A DNA stretch of 44,273 nucleotides from Zygnema cylindricum (lineage: Eukaryota; Streptophyta; Zygnematophyceae; Zygnematales; Zygnemataceae): assembly GCA_037447655.1 (NCBI GenBank), contig JBBHKE010001189.1, positions 1-44,273 on the forward strand, given 5' to 3'. This document shows, piece by piece, positions 32,465 to 42,774 of this stretch. Made by a program: the position numbers and the translations under genes. The stretch's first letter is position 1; each line of letters opens with the position of its first letter. Under the pieces are notes generated by a model that was given only the letters and a program-made list of their open reading frames with translations, searched no databases and had not been told where the DNA came from.

Positions 32465-32640
32465 TTTGTTACATATTTTTTCAGGCTCCAAATTTGTAAT
32501 ACAAACATGGTTTGGCTTTTTTCTTTCGCGTTGGGCGTTTTGTTGATCGCACACACTATAATAAACATGGTTTGGATTTTATTTTACCTCTTTGTGATAT
32601 GAACAATAACATTGTTTGTTACATCCTTTTTAAAACTCAA
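32465..32640 (+). repeat. Hyperdivergent patch in the satellite
   Basis: Between otherwise regular units, a stretch containing TTTTTCAGGCTCC and TTCTTTCGCGTTGGGCG keeps only scraps of the repeat (AAACATGGTTTGG, TTATTTTACCTCTTT). Both halves of the unit are shortened. Either a unit is very decayed, a short foreign insertion is present, or the assembly is poor here. Confidence 0.7.
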
Positions 32641-35600
32641 ATTTGTGTTACAAACATGGTTTAGGGTCTTTTTTAACTATTTTTGTGAGCGTTAACAATA
32701 TAAAGTGTTTGTTACCACTATTGTTGTTATCGCAAACACTAAATTGTGTTATAAACATGGTTCTGAGTATATTTTACCTCTTTTTGTGACCACGAACAGT
32801 AAACGTTGTTTTTTACAAATATCTTTGTTAGCACAAACTCAAATTTGTGTTACAAACATGGTTTAGGGTTTTTATTAAATATGTTTGTGAGTGTTAATAA
32901 TATAAAGTGTTGTTACCACTAATGCTGTTAGCGCAAACACAAACTTGTGTTATAAACATGGTTCGGAGTTTATTTTACCTCTTTTTGTGACCGCGAACAA
33001 TAAACGTTGTTTTTTACAAATATCTTTGTTAGCCCAAACTCAAATTTGTGTTACAAACATGGTTTAGGGTTTTCTTAACAGCGCAAACTCAAATTTGTGT
33101 TACAAACATGGTTTAGGGTTTTTTTTAACTATGTTTGTGAGCATTAACAATATAAAGTGTTTGTTACCACTATTGTTGTTATCGTAAACAGAAACTTGTG
33201 TTATAAACATGGTTCTGAGTTTATTTTACTTTTTTTGTGATCTGGACAATAAACGTTGTTTTTTACAAATATCTTTGTTAGCGCAAACTCAAACTTGTGT
33301 TACAAACATGGTTTAGGGTTTTCTTTAAAAATGTTTGTGAGCGTTAACAATATAAAGTGTTTGTTACCACTAATGTTGTTAACGCAAACCCAAACTTTTG
33401 TTATAAACATGGTCCGAAGTTTATTTTACCTCTTTTTGTGACCGCGAACAATAAACGTTGTTTGTTACAAATATCTTTGTTAGCACAAACTCAAATTTGT
33501 GTAACAAACATGGTTTAGGGTCTTTTTTAACTATTTTTGTGAGCGTTAACAATATAAAGTGTTTGTTACCACTATTGTTGTTATCCCAAACACAAACTTG
33601 TGTTATAAACATGGTTCTGAGTATATTTTACCTCTTTTTGTGATCGCGAACAATAAACGTTGTTTGTTACAAAACCTTTGTTAGGGAAAACTCAAATTTG
33701 TGTTACAAATATGGTTTTGGGTTTTTTTTAACTATTTTTATGAGTGTTAACAATATAAAGTGTTTGTTACCACTATTGTTGTTAGCGCAAACACAAACTT
33801 GTGTTATAAACATGGTTTGGATTTTATTTTACCTCTTTTTGTGACCGCGAACAATAAACGTTGTTTGTTACAAATATCTTTGTTAGCGCAAACTCAAATT
33901 TGTGTTACAAACATGGTTTAGGGTTTTTATTAAATATGTTTGTGAGCGTTAACAATATAAAGTGTTTGTTACCACTATTGTTGTTATCGCAAACACAAAC
34001 TTGTGTTATAAACATGGTTCTGAGTTTATTTTACCTTTTTTGTGACCGCGAACAATAAACGTTGTTTGTTACAAATATCTTTGTTAGCGCAAACTCAAAT
34101 TTGTGTTACAAACATGGTTTATGGGTTTTTATAACTATTTTTGTGAGCGTTAACAATATAAAGTGTTTGTTACCACTATTGTTGTTATCGTAAACACAAA
34201 CTTGTGTTATAAACATGGTTTTGAGTTCATTTTACCTTTTTTGTGACCCCGAACAATAAACGTTGTATTTTACAAATATCTTTGTTAGCGCAAACTCAAA
34301 TTTGTGTTACAAACATGGTTTAGGGTCTTTTTTAACTATTTTTGTGAGAGTTAACAATATAAAGTGTTTGTTACCACTATTGTTGTTATCTCAAACACAA
34401 ACTTGTGTTATAAACATGGTTCTGAGTATATTTTACCTCTTTTTGTGACCGCGAACAATAAACAGTGTTTGTTAAATATATCTTTGTTAGCGCAAACTCA
34501 AATTTGTGTTACAAACATGGTTTAGGGTCTTCTTTAACTATTTTTGTGAGCGCTAACAATATAAAGTGTTTGTTACCACTATTGTTGTTATCACAAACAC
34601 AAACTTGTGTTATAAACATGGTTCGGAGTTTATTTTACCTCTTTTTGTGACCGCAAACAATTAATGTTGCTTGTTACATATATCTTTGTTAGCGCAAACT
34701 CAAATTTGTGTTACAAACATGGTTTAGGGTTTTTTTTAACTATTTTTTGTGAGCGTTAACAATATAAAGTGTTTGTTACCACTAATGTTGTTAGCGCAAA
34801 CAGAAACTTGTGTTATAAACATGAATCGAAGTTTATTTAACATCTTTTTGTGACCGCGAACAATAAACATTGTTTGTTACAAATATCTTTGTTAGCGCAA
34901 ACTCAAATTTGTGTTACAAACATGGTTTAGGGTTTTTTTTAACTATTTTTGTGAGCGTTAACAATATAAAGTGTTTGTTACCACTATTGTTGTTAGCGCA
35001 AACACAAACTTGTGTTATAAACATGGTTCGGAATTTATTTTACCTCTTTTTGTGACCGCGAACAATAACGTTGTTTGTTACAAATATCTTTGTTAGCGCA
35101 AACTCAAATTTGTGTTACAAACATGGTTTAGGGTTTATATTAAATATGTTTGTGAGCGTTAACAATATAAAGTGTTTGTTACCACTATTGTTGTTAGCGC
35201 AAACACAAACTTCTGTTATAAACATGGTTCAGAGTTTATTTTACCTCTTTTTGTGACCGCGAACAATAAACGTTGTTTGTTACAAATATCTTTGTTAGCG
35301 CATACTCAAATTTGTGTTAGAAACATGGTTTAGTGTTTTTTTTAACCATTTTTGTGAGCGTTAACAATATAAAGTGTTTCTTACCACTGTTGTTGTTATC
35401 GTAAATACAAACTTGTGTTATAAACATCGTTCTGAGTTTATTTTACCTCTTTTTGTGACCGCGAACAATAAATGTTGTTTGTTACAAATATCTTTGTTAG
35501 CGGAAACTCAAATTTGTGTTACAAACATGGTTTAGGGTTTTTTTTAACTATTTTTGTGAGCATTAACAATATAAAGTGTTTGTTACCACTATTGTTGTTA

Positions 35601-38600
35601 GCGCAAACACAAACTTGTGTTATAAACATGGTTCTCAGTTTATTTTACCTTTTTTGTGACCGCGAACAATAAACGTTGTTTGTTACAAATATCTTTGTTA
35701 GCGCAAACTCAAATTTGTGTTACAAACATGGTTTAGGGTCTTTTTTAACTATTTTTGTGAGCGCTGACCATATAAAGTGTTTGTTACCACTATTGTTGTT
35801 AGCGCAGCCACAAACTTGTGTTATAAACATGAATGGAAGTATATTTTACCTCTTTTTGTGACCGCGAACAATAAACGTTGTTTGTTACAAATATCTTTGT
35901 TAGCACAAACTCAAATTTGTGTTACAAACATGGTTTAGGGTCTTTTTTAACTATTTTTGTGAGCGTTAACAGTATAAAGTGTTTGTTACCACTATTGTTT
36001 TTACCGCAAACACAAATTTGTGTTATAAACATGGTTCTGAGTTAATTTTACCTCTTTTTGTGACCGCGAACAATAAACGTTGGTTGTTACAAATATCTTT
36101 GTTAGCGTAAACTCAAATTTGTGCTACAAACATGGTTTAGGGTTTTGTTTAACTTTTTTTGTGAGCGCTAACAATATAAAGTGTTTGTTACCACTATTGT
36201 TGTTAGCGCAAACACAAACTTGTGTTATAAACATGGTTCGGAATATATTTTACCTCTTTTTGTGACCACGAACAATAAACGTTGTTTGTTACAAATATCT
36301 TTGTTAGCGCATACTCAAATTTGTGTTAAAAACATAGTTTAGGGTTTATTTTAACTATTTTTGTGAGCGTTAACAAGATAAAGTGTTTGTTACCACTTTT
36401 GTTGTTAGCGTAAACACAAATTTGTGTTATAAACATGGTTCGAAGTTAATTTTACCTCTTTTTGTGACCGCGAACAATAAACGTTGGTTGTTACAAATAT
36501 CTTTGTTAGCGCAAACTCAAATTTGTGCTACAAACATGGTTTAGGGTTTTGCTTAACTTTTTTTGTGAGGGCTAACAATATAAAGTGTTTGTTACCACTA
36601 TTGTTGTTAGCGCAAACACAAACTTGTGTTATAAACATGGTTTGGAGTTTATTTTACCTCTTTTTGTGACCGCGAACAATGAACGTTGATTGTTACAAAT
36701 ATCTTTGTTAGCGCAAACTCAAATTTGTGTTACAAGCATGGTTAAGGGTTTTTTTTAACTATTTTTGTGAGCGATAACAATATAAAGTGTTTGTAACCAC
36801 TATTGTTTTTACCGCTAATACAAACTTGGGTTATAAACATGGTTTAGAGTTTATTTTACCTCTTTTTGTGACCGTGAACAATTGTTTGTTACAAATATCT
36901 TTGTTAGCGCAAACTCAAATTTGGTTAGAAACTTGGTTTAAGGTTTATTTTAACCTATTTTGTGAGCGCTAACAAAATAAAGTATTTGTTACCACTATTG
37001 TTGTTAGCCCAATCACAAACTTGTGTTATAAATATGGTTCGGAGTTTATTATACCTCTTTTTGTGACCGCGAACAATAAACGTTGTTTGTTACAAATATC
37101 TTTGTAGCACAACACAAATTTGGTTACAAACTTGGTTTAAGGTCTTTTTAAACTATTTTTGTGTGCGTTAACAATATAATGTGTTTGTTACCACTATTGT
37201 TGTTATCGCAAACACAAACTTATGTTATAAACATGGTTTGGAATTTATTTTACCTCTTTTTGTGACCGCGAACAATAAACGTTGTTTGTTATAAATATCT
37301 TTGTTAGCGCAAACTCAAATTTCAGTTACAAACATGGTTTAAGGTATTTTTTAATTATTTTTGTGAGAGTTAACAATATAAAGTGTTTGTTACCACTATT
37401 GTTGTTAGCGCAAACACAAACTTTTGTTATAACATGGTTTAGAGTTTATTTTACCTCTTTTTCTGACGCTGAACAATAAACGTTGTTTGTTACAAATATC
37501 AATGTTAGCGCAAACTCAAATTTGTGTTGCAAACACGGTTAAGGGTTTCTTTTAACCATTTTTGTGAGCATAAACAATATAAAGTGTTTGTTATCACTAT
37601 TGTTGTTAGTGCAAACACAAAATTTTGTTATAAACATGGTTTGGAGTTTATTTTATCTATTTTTCTGAAGGCGAAATAAACGTTGTTTGTTACAAATATC
37701 AATGTTAGCGCAAACTCAAATTTGTGTTGCAAACACGGTTAAGGGTTTTTTTTAACCATTTTTGTTAGCGTTAAAAGTGTAAAGTGTTTATTACCACTAT
37801 TGTTGTTAGCGCAAACACAACATTGTGATATAAACATGGTTCGGAATTTATTTTACCTCTTTTTGTGACCAAGAACAATAAACGTTGTTTGTTACAAATA
37901 TCTTTCTTAGCGCAAACTCAAATTTGTGTTACAAACATGGTTTAGGGTTTATTTTAACCATTTTTGTGAGCGCTAACAATATAAAGTGTTTGTTACAACA
38001 ATTGTTGTTATCGCAAACACAAACTTACTTGGAACTGATTTTAATTTACCTCATTTTGTGACCGCGAACAATAGACATTGTTTGTTACAAATATCTTTGT
38101 TAGCGCAAAATCAAATTTTTGTTAGAAACATGGTTTAGGGTTTATTTTAACCATTTTTGTGAGCGATAATAATATAAAGTGTTTGTTACCACTATTGTTG
38201 TTAGCACAAACACAAACTTGTGTTATAAACATGGTTTGAAGTTTAATTTACCTCATTTTGTGACCGCGAACAATAAGTGTTGTTTGTAACAAATATCTTT
38301 GTTAGCGCAAACTCAAATTTTTGTTACAAACACGGTTAAGGGTTTTTTTTAATCATTTTTGTGAGTGTTAACAATATAAAGTGTTTGTTACCAGTATTGT
38401 TGTTATCGCAAACACAAACTAACATAGAACTGAGTTTAATTTACCTCTTTTTGTGACCGCGAACAACAAACATTGTTTGTTACAAATATCTTTGTAAGCG
38501 CAAACTCAAATTTGTGTTACAAACACGGTTAAGGGTTTTTTTAACCATCTTTGTGATCGTTAACAATATAAAGTGTTTAGTACCACTATTGTAGTTAGCA

Positions 38601-39390
38601 CAAAAACAAACTTGTGTTATAAACATGGTTCAGAGTTTATATTACCTCTTTTTGTGACCGCAAACAATAAATGTTGTTTGTTACAAATATCTTTGTTAAC
38701 ATAAACTCAAATTTTTGTTACAAACATGGTTTAGGGTTTATTTTAACTATTTTTGTGAGCGTTATCAATATAAAGTGTTTGTTACCACTATTGTTGTTAG
38801 CGCAAACACAAACTTGCGTAATAAACATGGATCTTGGTTAATTTTACCTTTTTTTGTGATCGCGAACAATAAACGTTGTTTGTTAAAGATATCTTTGTAA
38901 GCGCAAACTCAAATTTGGTTACAAACATGGTTTAAGGTCTTTTTTACCTATTTTTGTGAGCGTTAACAATATTAAGTGTTTGTCAACACTATTGTTGTTA
39001 GCTCAAACAAAAACTTGTGTTATAAACATGGTTTGGAGTTTATTTTACCTCTTTTTGTGACCGCAAACAATAAACGTTGTTTGTTATAAATATCTTTGTT
39101 AGCGCAAACTCAAATTTGTGTTACAACCATGGTTTAGGGTTTTTTATTATTATTTTTGTGAGCAATTACAATATAAAGTTTTTGTTACCACTATTGTTGT
39201 TAGCGCAAACACAAACTATTGTTATAAACATGGTTTGGAGTTTATTTTACCTCTTTTTCTGACGGCGAACAATAAGCGTTGTTTGTTACAAATATCTTCG
39301 TTAGCGCAAACTCAAATTTGTGTTAGAAACATGGTATAGGGTTTTTTTCAACTATTTTTGTGAGCTTTAACAATATAAAGTGTTTGTTTT

Positions 39391-39508
39391 TGTTGTTCTG
39401 AGACAACTGCTGGCACTAAAGATGAAGAAGATGCAGCAGTAGTCATCGTATAACAAATCAAAAGAGGAAGCTTCCACAAATACCGATGGCTGAATAGAAA
39501 CTTTGACA
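39391..39508 (-). repeat. Element 6: 3' end of a minus-strand LTR abutting the satellite
   Basis: On its own strand this segment ends GAACAACA at 39,391, with an ATG 56 nt upstream (39,446) opening [18 protein letters not shown], the same layout as the LTRs of elements 1, 2 and 4. The inner part (39,453-39,508) matches the element 7 LTR (GGAAGCTTCCACAAATACCG on the plus strand). It is truncated and joined to RT sequence at 39,508. Two or three T separate it from the last satellite bases. Confidence 0.8.
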
Positions 39509-40015
39509 GACTTACATCCATCTGATGCAATTCCATATCCTCTATTGCAGCAAGAGATAACAAAACTCTAACAGTAGGAAAGTGAACCACAGGAGAGAAG
39601 GTCTCTTCATAGTCAATCCCCTCCTTTTGGCTAAATCCCTTAGAAACCAGTCTAGCTTTATATCTCTCAATTCTATTATCAAGATTCAATTTATTTTTTA
39701 AGACCCACTTACAACCGATAACTTTCATGTTCGGTGGGAGCTCTACAAGTTCCGAAGTTTGGGCTTCCATACTTGACTTTATCTCTCCATTTCTAGCCGA
39801 GATCTAATGATCCTTTTCAGGAACGAAAAAAGCTTCATGAATAGTAAGCGGCTCCCTTGTGCTTGCAGAAAAAGCACTCTCAACTCGGTCGCCTCGAAGG
39901 CGGCTGCTTTGCCTTCTTCCCCCCGGAAAATTTGACGCGGAACGGTTGGTTCCCTAGATTGCCGTACAAGGCGTGTATTGGGAGGAGCATCGATAGAAGG
40001 AGCAGCTCGGGTGGG
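39509..40015 (-). pseudogene. pol: Element 6 linker and N-terminal RT fragment
   Basis: On the minus strand the linker ends SAFSASTREPLTIHEAFF, then reading is open from 39,770 with [57 protein letters not shown] and MELHQMDV. It stops exactly at the first catalytic Asp region, where LTR sequence takes over in the same frame by chance. Palm, RNase H and most of the LTR are deleted. Element 7 has the homologous segment at about 43,400-43,870. Confidence 0.88.
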
Positions 40016-40048
40016 ACTTATTCATTGTCAAAGTCAAAAGTGCATATA

Positions 40049-40110
40049 CTATCCTAGAGGCTTCACATAAGCTGGACATTCTGTGTACCAATGGAGGTCA
40101 CAGAATTACA
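40049..40110 (+). repeat. Short fragment similar to the element 5 LTR end
   Basis: ACTATCCTAGAGGCTTC and CCAATGGAGGTCACA match ACTATCTAGAGGCTTC and CCAATGGAGGACACA just before the end of the element 5 LTR. Homology stops at ATTACA (40,110). It could be the far end of element 5 or a separate LTR remnant. Confidence 0.5.
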
Positions 40111-40330
40111 GAGTGAGAGTGTTTTTTTTATTGTGACTCTGGCCATTTAATCCGATTCACTATCGTACCGATTTCAGCCTCACGTTGAATCGAATCGTAC
40201 CTTCTTTGACCCGCAATATTTATGGTACACTATTTCGGGTGGGTTTGTGTGTCAACGCCTTTGCAAGTGCATTATTATAGGTGCATTATTGTAGGCTTGT
40301 TTGATTAGACACGTGGCATTTAGTCATTGG
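40111..40330. other. No recognisable feature
   Basis: I see no gene, LTR boundary or tandem structure. The only motif noted is CACGTG in GACACGTGGCA at 40,308-40,318, a context also found in the MITE and in the element 2 LTR. Confidence 0.5.
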
Positions 40331-40884
40331 GCTTTGCTCTCCAAAATTATGATTATCTATCACAAAGTGATGCAAAGTCCTAGGCGAAGTTGAAAAACCT
40401 GTTACACACCCACAAAATAAAATGAAAAATGTGATGACACATTATCCGAACTAAAGCGTAATGGTTATAAATCCTCCTCTTTGTCATTTTTTTTGTTTTA
40501 TGTTTTGTGAATTCCCCACTTCATTTTTTAAACTACCCAAAAAGTGAAAAACTTGCACTCTCTTTTCCTTTAACTCACCTTCTGATTTAGTTGTGCTTTG
40601 CTCGTCAGAATTATGATTCTCTATCATTGTGGTGCGAATTTTCAAGCGCAGTTAAAATACTTGTGACACACCCGCAAAGAAAAGAAGAGAAAAAGGGAGA
40701 ATGTAATGAAACATTGTACGAGCTATAACAAAAAGGTTCTAAATCCTCCATCATTACCTTCATTTTGTGTTATGCGTTTTCCAATCGTAAGATTATGAAA
40801 GAATTTGTCACTTCCCCACTTCGTTTCTTCAACTACCCAAACAGTGAAAGAACTTGCACTCACATTTTTCACCTTCTGATTTCA
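40331..40884 (+). repeat. Tandem pair of a 260-290-bp non-satellite repeat
   Basis: The unit 40,331-40,594 is followed directly by a second copy at 40,595-40,884. Landmarks kept in order in both are GCTTTGCTC, ATTATGATT, ACACACCC, TAAATCCTCC, TTCCCCACTTC, AACTACCCAAA-AGTGAAA, AACTTGCACTC and CACCTTCTGATTT. Identity looks like roughly three quarters, and the second copy has an insertion of about 25 bp. It is unrelated to the 202-bp satellite. No coding potential is seen. Confidence 0.8.
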
Positions 40885-41280
40885 AAAATTTCGGCCGGGA
40901 TGGTTTTCGCACTTTATCTATGATAGTTTTGGAGAGGCCTTCAAAAATATAAAAAGTAAACACGAAAACATTATGAAAATTCATTATGATTGGTCATGAA
41001 CAAAATAAAAAGGTAAAAAAATCATATTTCAAAAATGTGGTTTTATGAGTCTATGGTAGATGCACCAAAGCAATAAAATAGGTCGAGTGCGAAAATACAC
41101 ATCTGATATATAATTTGCTTTCGCAAAAGAATAAACAAAAAGAAAGAAAAGCACATCTATCAAAGCAAAATTAGAAATCGAAAATAAATTGTCATAGTTT
41201 CTCTACCATTTGACCTAATTTTTGGAGGGATGTTGAAATTTAGCTTTTATTAGATATGAGAGGTTTACATTATCTAATCT
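40885..41280. other. No recognisable feature
   Basis: AT-rich sequence with short A and T runs. I find no coding, LTR or tandem structure. Confidence 0.5.
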
Positions 41281-42082
41281 TGTTGTTATTAGACAATTGC
41301 AACAAATCAAAAGAAGAAGCTTCCACAAATACCGATGGCTGAACAGCAACTTTGACAAACTATAACTTTCAGAAACATTATCTTATGGTCCTGAAAATTT
41401 AGCACAATGTAGATAACTTACAAAGGAACACAAACAAAAAATTAAAATCAATTCTGCTCAAATATCTGTGAGATATGCTGAAATGAAATTACATAAAACT
41501 GAGTGTACAATTTTCATATCATTTGTTCCTAATGAATCAAATACACTAAGTCCTACTTCTATACACCGAAACTACACTAAGCTGTACGGAGGCATTCCAG
41601 CCGTACATATAACATTCTAACACAACAAATACTGTGAGTATACTTGTGTACTGAAGGTATGTCATAAACCACATTCTCAACACAAAACAACAAAATTCAC
41701 TACAGCGAAATTTTATTCTACCAAATATATACAACAAAGTTTAGACAACGTAAAGTGATAGTGATCTAGTCACGCCTTGTCAGTATTTGTTCGCGGTGGC
41801 TCTCACCCGTCCGATTAGAGGATTTGGCACCGTAGAACTTACTTCACAAAGTCTCATGGTCCTACCGAATTTCCGTACGTCCACGGAGGACATACCCACG
41901 TATTTCACTCAAATGACGCCGCGTGTCCCAAGTGTGAATGAACCGTGAACTCCAAACTTCATTGTCACACTAATTTTAGTAAGCACTGAACCAAACTCAA
42001 CCAAAAATAGCTTAAGTCTTGAACAACTCTCTCTCCCTCACAGCTCAAGCATAGAGAGGACTAAAGCTTTCTAAAAACAACA
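41281..42082 (-). repeat. 3' LTR of element 7 (minus strand), about 802 bp
   Basis: On its own strand it starts TGTTGTTTTTAGAAAGC right after a polypurine tract and ends CAACA at 41,281. It shares GTCAAAGTTGCTGTTCAGCC and GGAAGCTTCTTCTTTTGATT with element 6. Between that block and the CAACA end it lacks the ATG-containing 56-59 nt present in the other LTRs. The start and end form 5-bp inverted termini. Confidence 0.82.
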
Positions 42083-42096
42083 CTCCCCTAAAGTTT
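42083..42096 (-). other. Polypurine tract of element 7
   Basis: On the minus strand AAACTTTAGGGGAG lies directly before the LTR start, nearly identical to the tract of element 1. Confidence 0.8.
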
Positions 42097-42129
42097 TAGA
42101 CTCCGCTAGTCACTCTGTCCACATGCCTC

Positions 42130-42774
42130 TCAGCGAAACTTCAATTTGAGAACAAGTAGGGGTTTCATCATCATATTAGCCACCATTTGCTCATCCGGTA
42201 AATAACTCAACTTCGGGACTTCTCCCATCACCTTTTCTCTTACAAAATGTAGCTTGATATCAATGTGCTTACTCTTAAAGTGATGACTGGGATAAGATGC
42301 AATAGCAATTGCTGCTTGATTGTCACACCACACTATCTGTGTTGCAGATAGCATAAAGAGAAGCTCTTGGAAAAGAGACTTTACCCAAAGTAACTCCTTA
42401 ACTGTCGAGCTAACAACCATGTACTCAGCCTCTATGGTAGACTGAGCTGTTACCTTCTGAAGTTTGGTGCTCCAGCATCAAGTTCCACTTCCGATCTTCA
42501 AAATGTATCTGGTGGTGGAGCGTCGGCTGGGCATATCTTCGTAGCTCGCGTCGCTCCAAGTATGAATTTTGACTTCCCCTCCACCGAGAGAGAGTGTAAG
42601 ATTTCGAGATCCAGCAGGATAACGAGGAACTCTCTTTGCTGCCTCATAGTCCGACTTCCTTAAATTTTGCAAGCTTCGGCTCAAGGATCCGACCGCTGCT
42701 GCGATGTCGAGACGAGTACAATTCATGAAATAAACGAGGCTTCCGAAAAACTGTCTGTAAGGAATGGAGGACAT
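42130..42774 (-). pseudogene. pol: Element 7 RNase H, almost intact
   Basis: On the minus strand one frame covers the RT connection and RNase H with a single nonsense codon. Blocks in order: SSIPYRQFFGSLVYFMNCTR, DIAAAVGSLSRSLQN, TWSDASYEDMPSRRSTT, a TGA at 42,478-42,480 where other copies have Trp, then KLQKVTAQSTIEAEYM. It continues WCDNQAAIAIASYPSHHFKS, KHIDIKLHFVREKV, and LPDEQMVANMMMKPL before the stop at 42,130. The usual ADMLTKP reads ANMMMKP. Confidence 0.92.

Larger units (their letters stand above)
23458..39388 (+). repeat. 202-bp dimeric satellite, right arm (plus orientation)
   Basis: About 15.9 kb, roughly 79 dimers. A clean unit is A at 31,650-31,750 plus B at 31,751-31,851, each 101 bp. 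Aligning representative A and B by hand gives about 80 of 101 identical positions. A carries CAAACATGGTTTAGGG and B carries TATAAACATGGTTCGGAG or a variant. The most homogeneous part is about 29-36.5 kb; units become more diverged from 37 kb to the right edge. It ends in an incomplete B at about 39,388, next to an LTR terminus. Translated 61-residue frames recur every 202 bp but are a by-product of the repeat. Confidence 0.97.

Noticed and set aside
29000-36500. Interstitial telomere tract, because of repeated GGTTTAGGG
   Set aside because: Only about 1.7 telomere repeats occur per 202-bp unit; there is no (TTTAGGG)n run.
23987-39262. Dozens of about 61-residue open frames repeating every 202 bp, hydrophobic and alike, resembling a family of small membrane proteins
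   Set aside because: They are translations of the satellite. The 202-bp period is not a multiple of three, the frames end at the same place in each unit, and no promoter or signal of coding constraint is seen.
13818-39388. CRISPR array
   Set aside because: No short conserved repeats with unique spacers; the whole unit is repeated, in a eukaryotic retrotransposon context.
13818-39388. Human-type CENP-B box in the satellite
   Set aside because: No sequence resembling the TTCG...CGGG core of that motif was found in the A or B consensus. Centromere function cannot be judged from sequence alone.
9591-40110. Element 5 as one retrotransposon split by the whole satellite, with its 3' LTR end at 40,049-40,110
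   Set aside because: The matching piece is only about 60 bp, RNase H and the polypurine tract are missing, and the flanking 5-mers (AACAG, GAGTG) do not agree. Kept only as a possibility.
41546-41737. 63-residue minus-strand frame
   Set aside because: Chance frame in the element 7 LTR.
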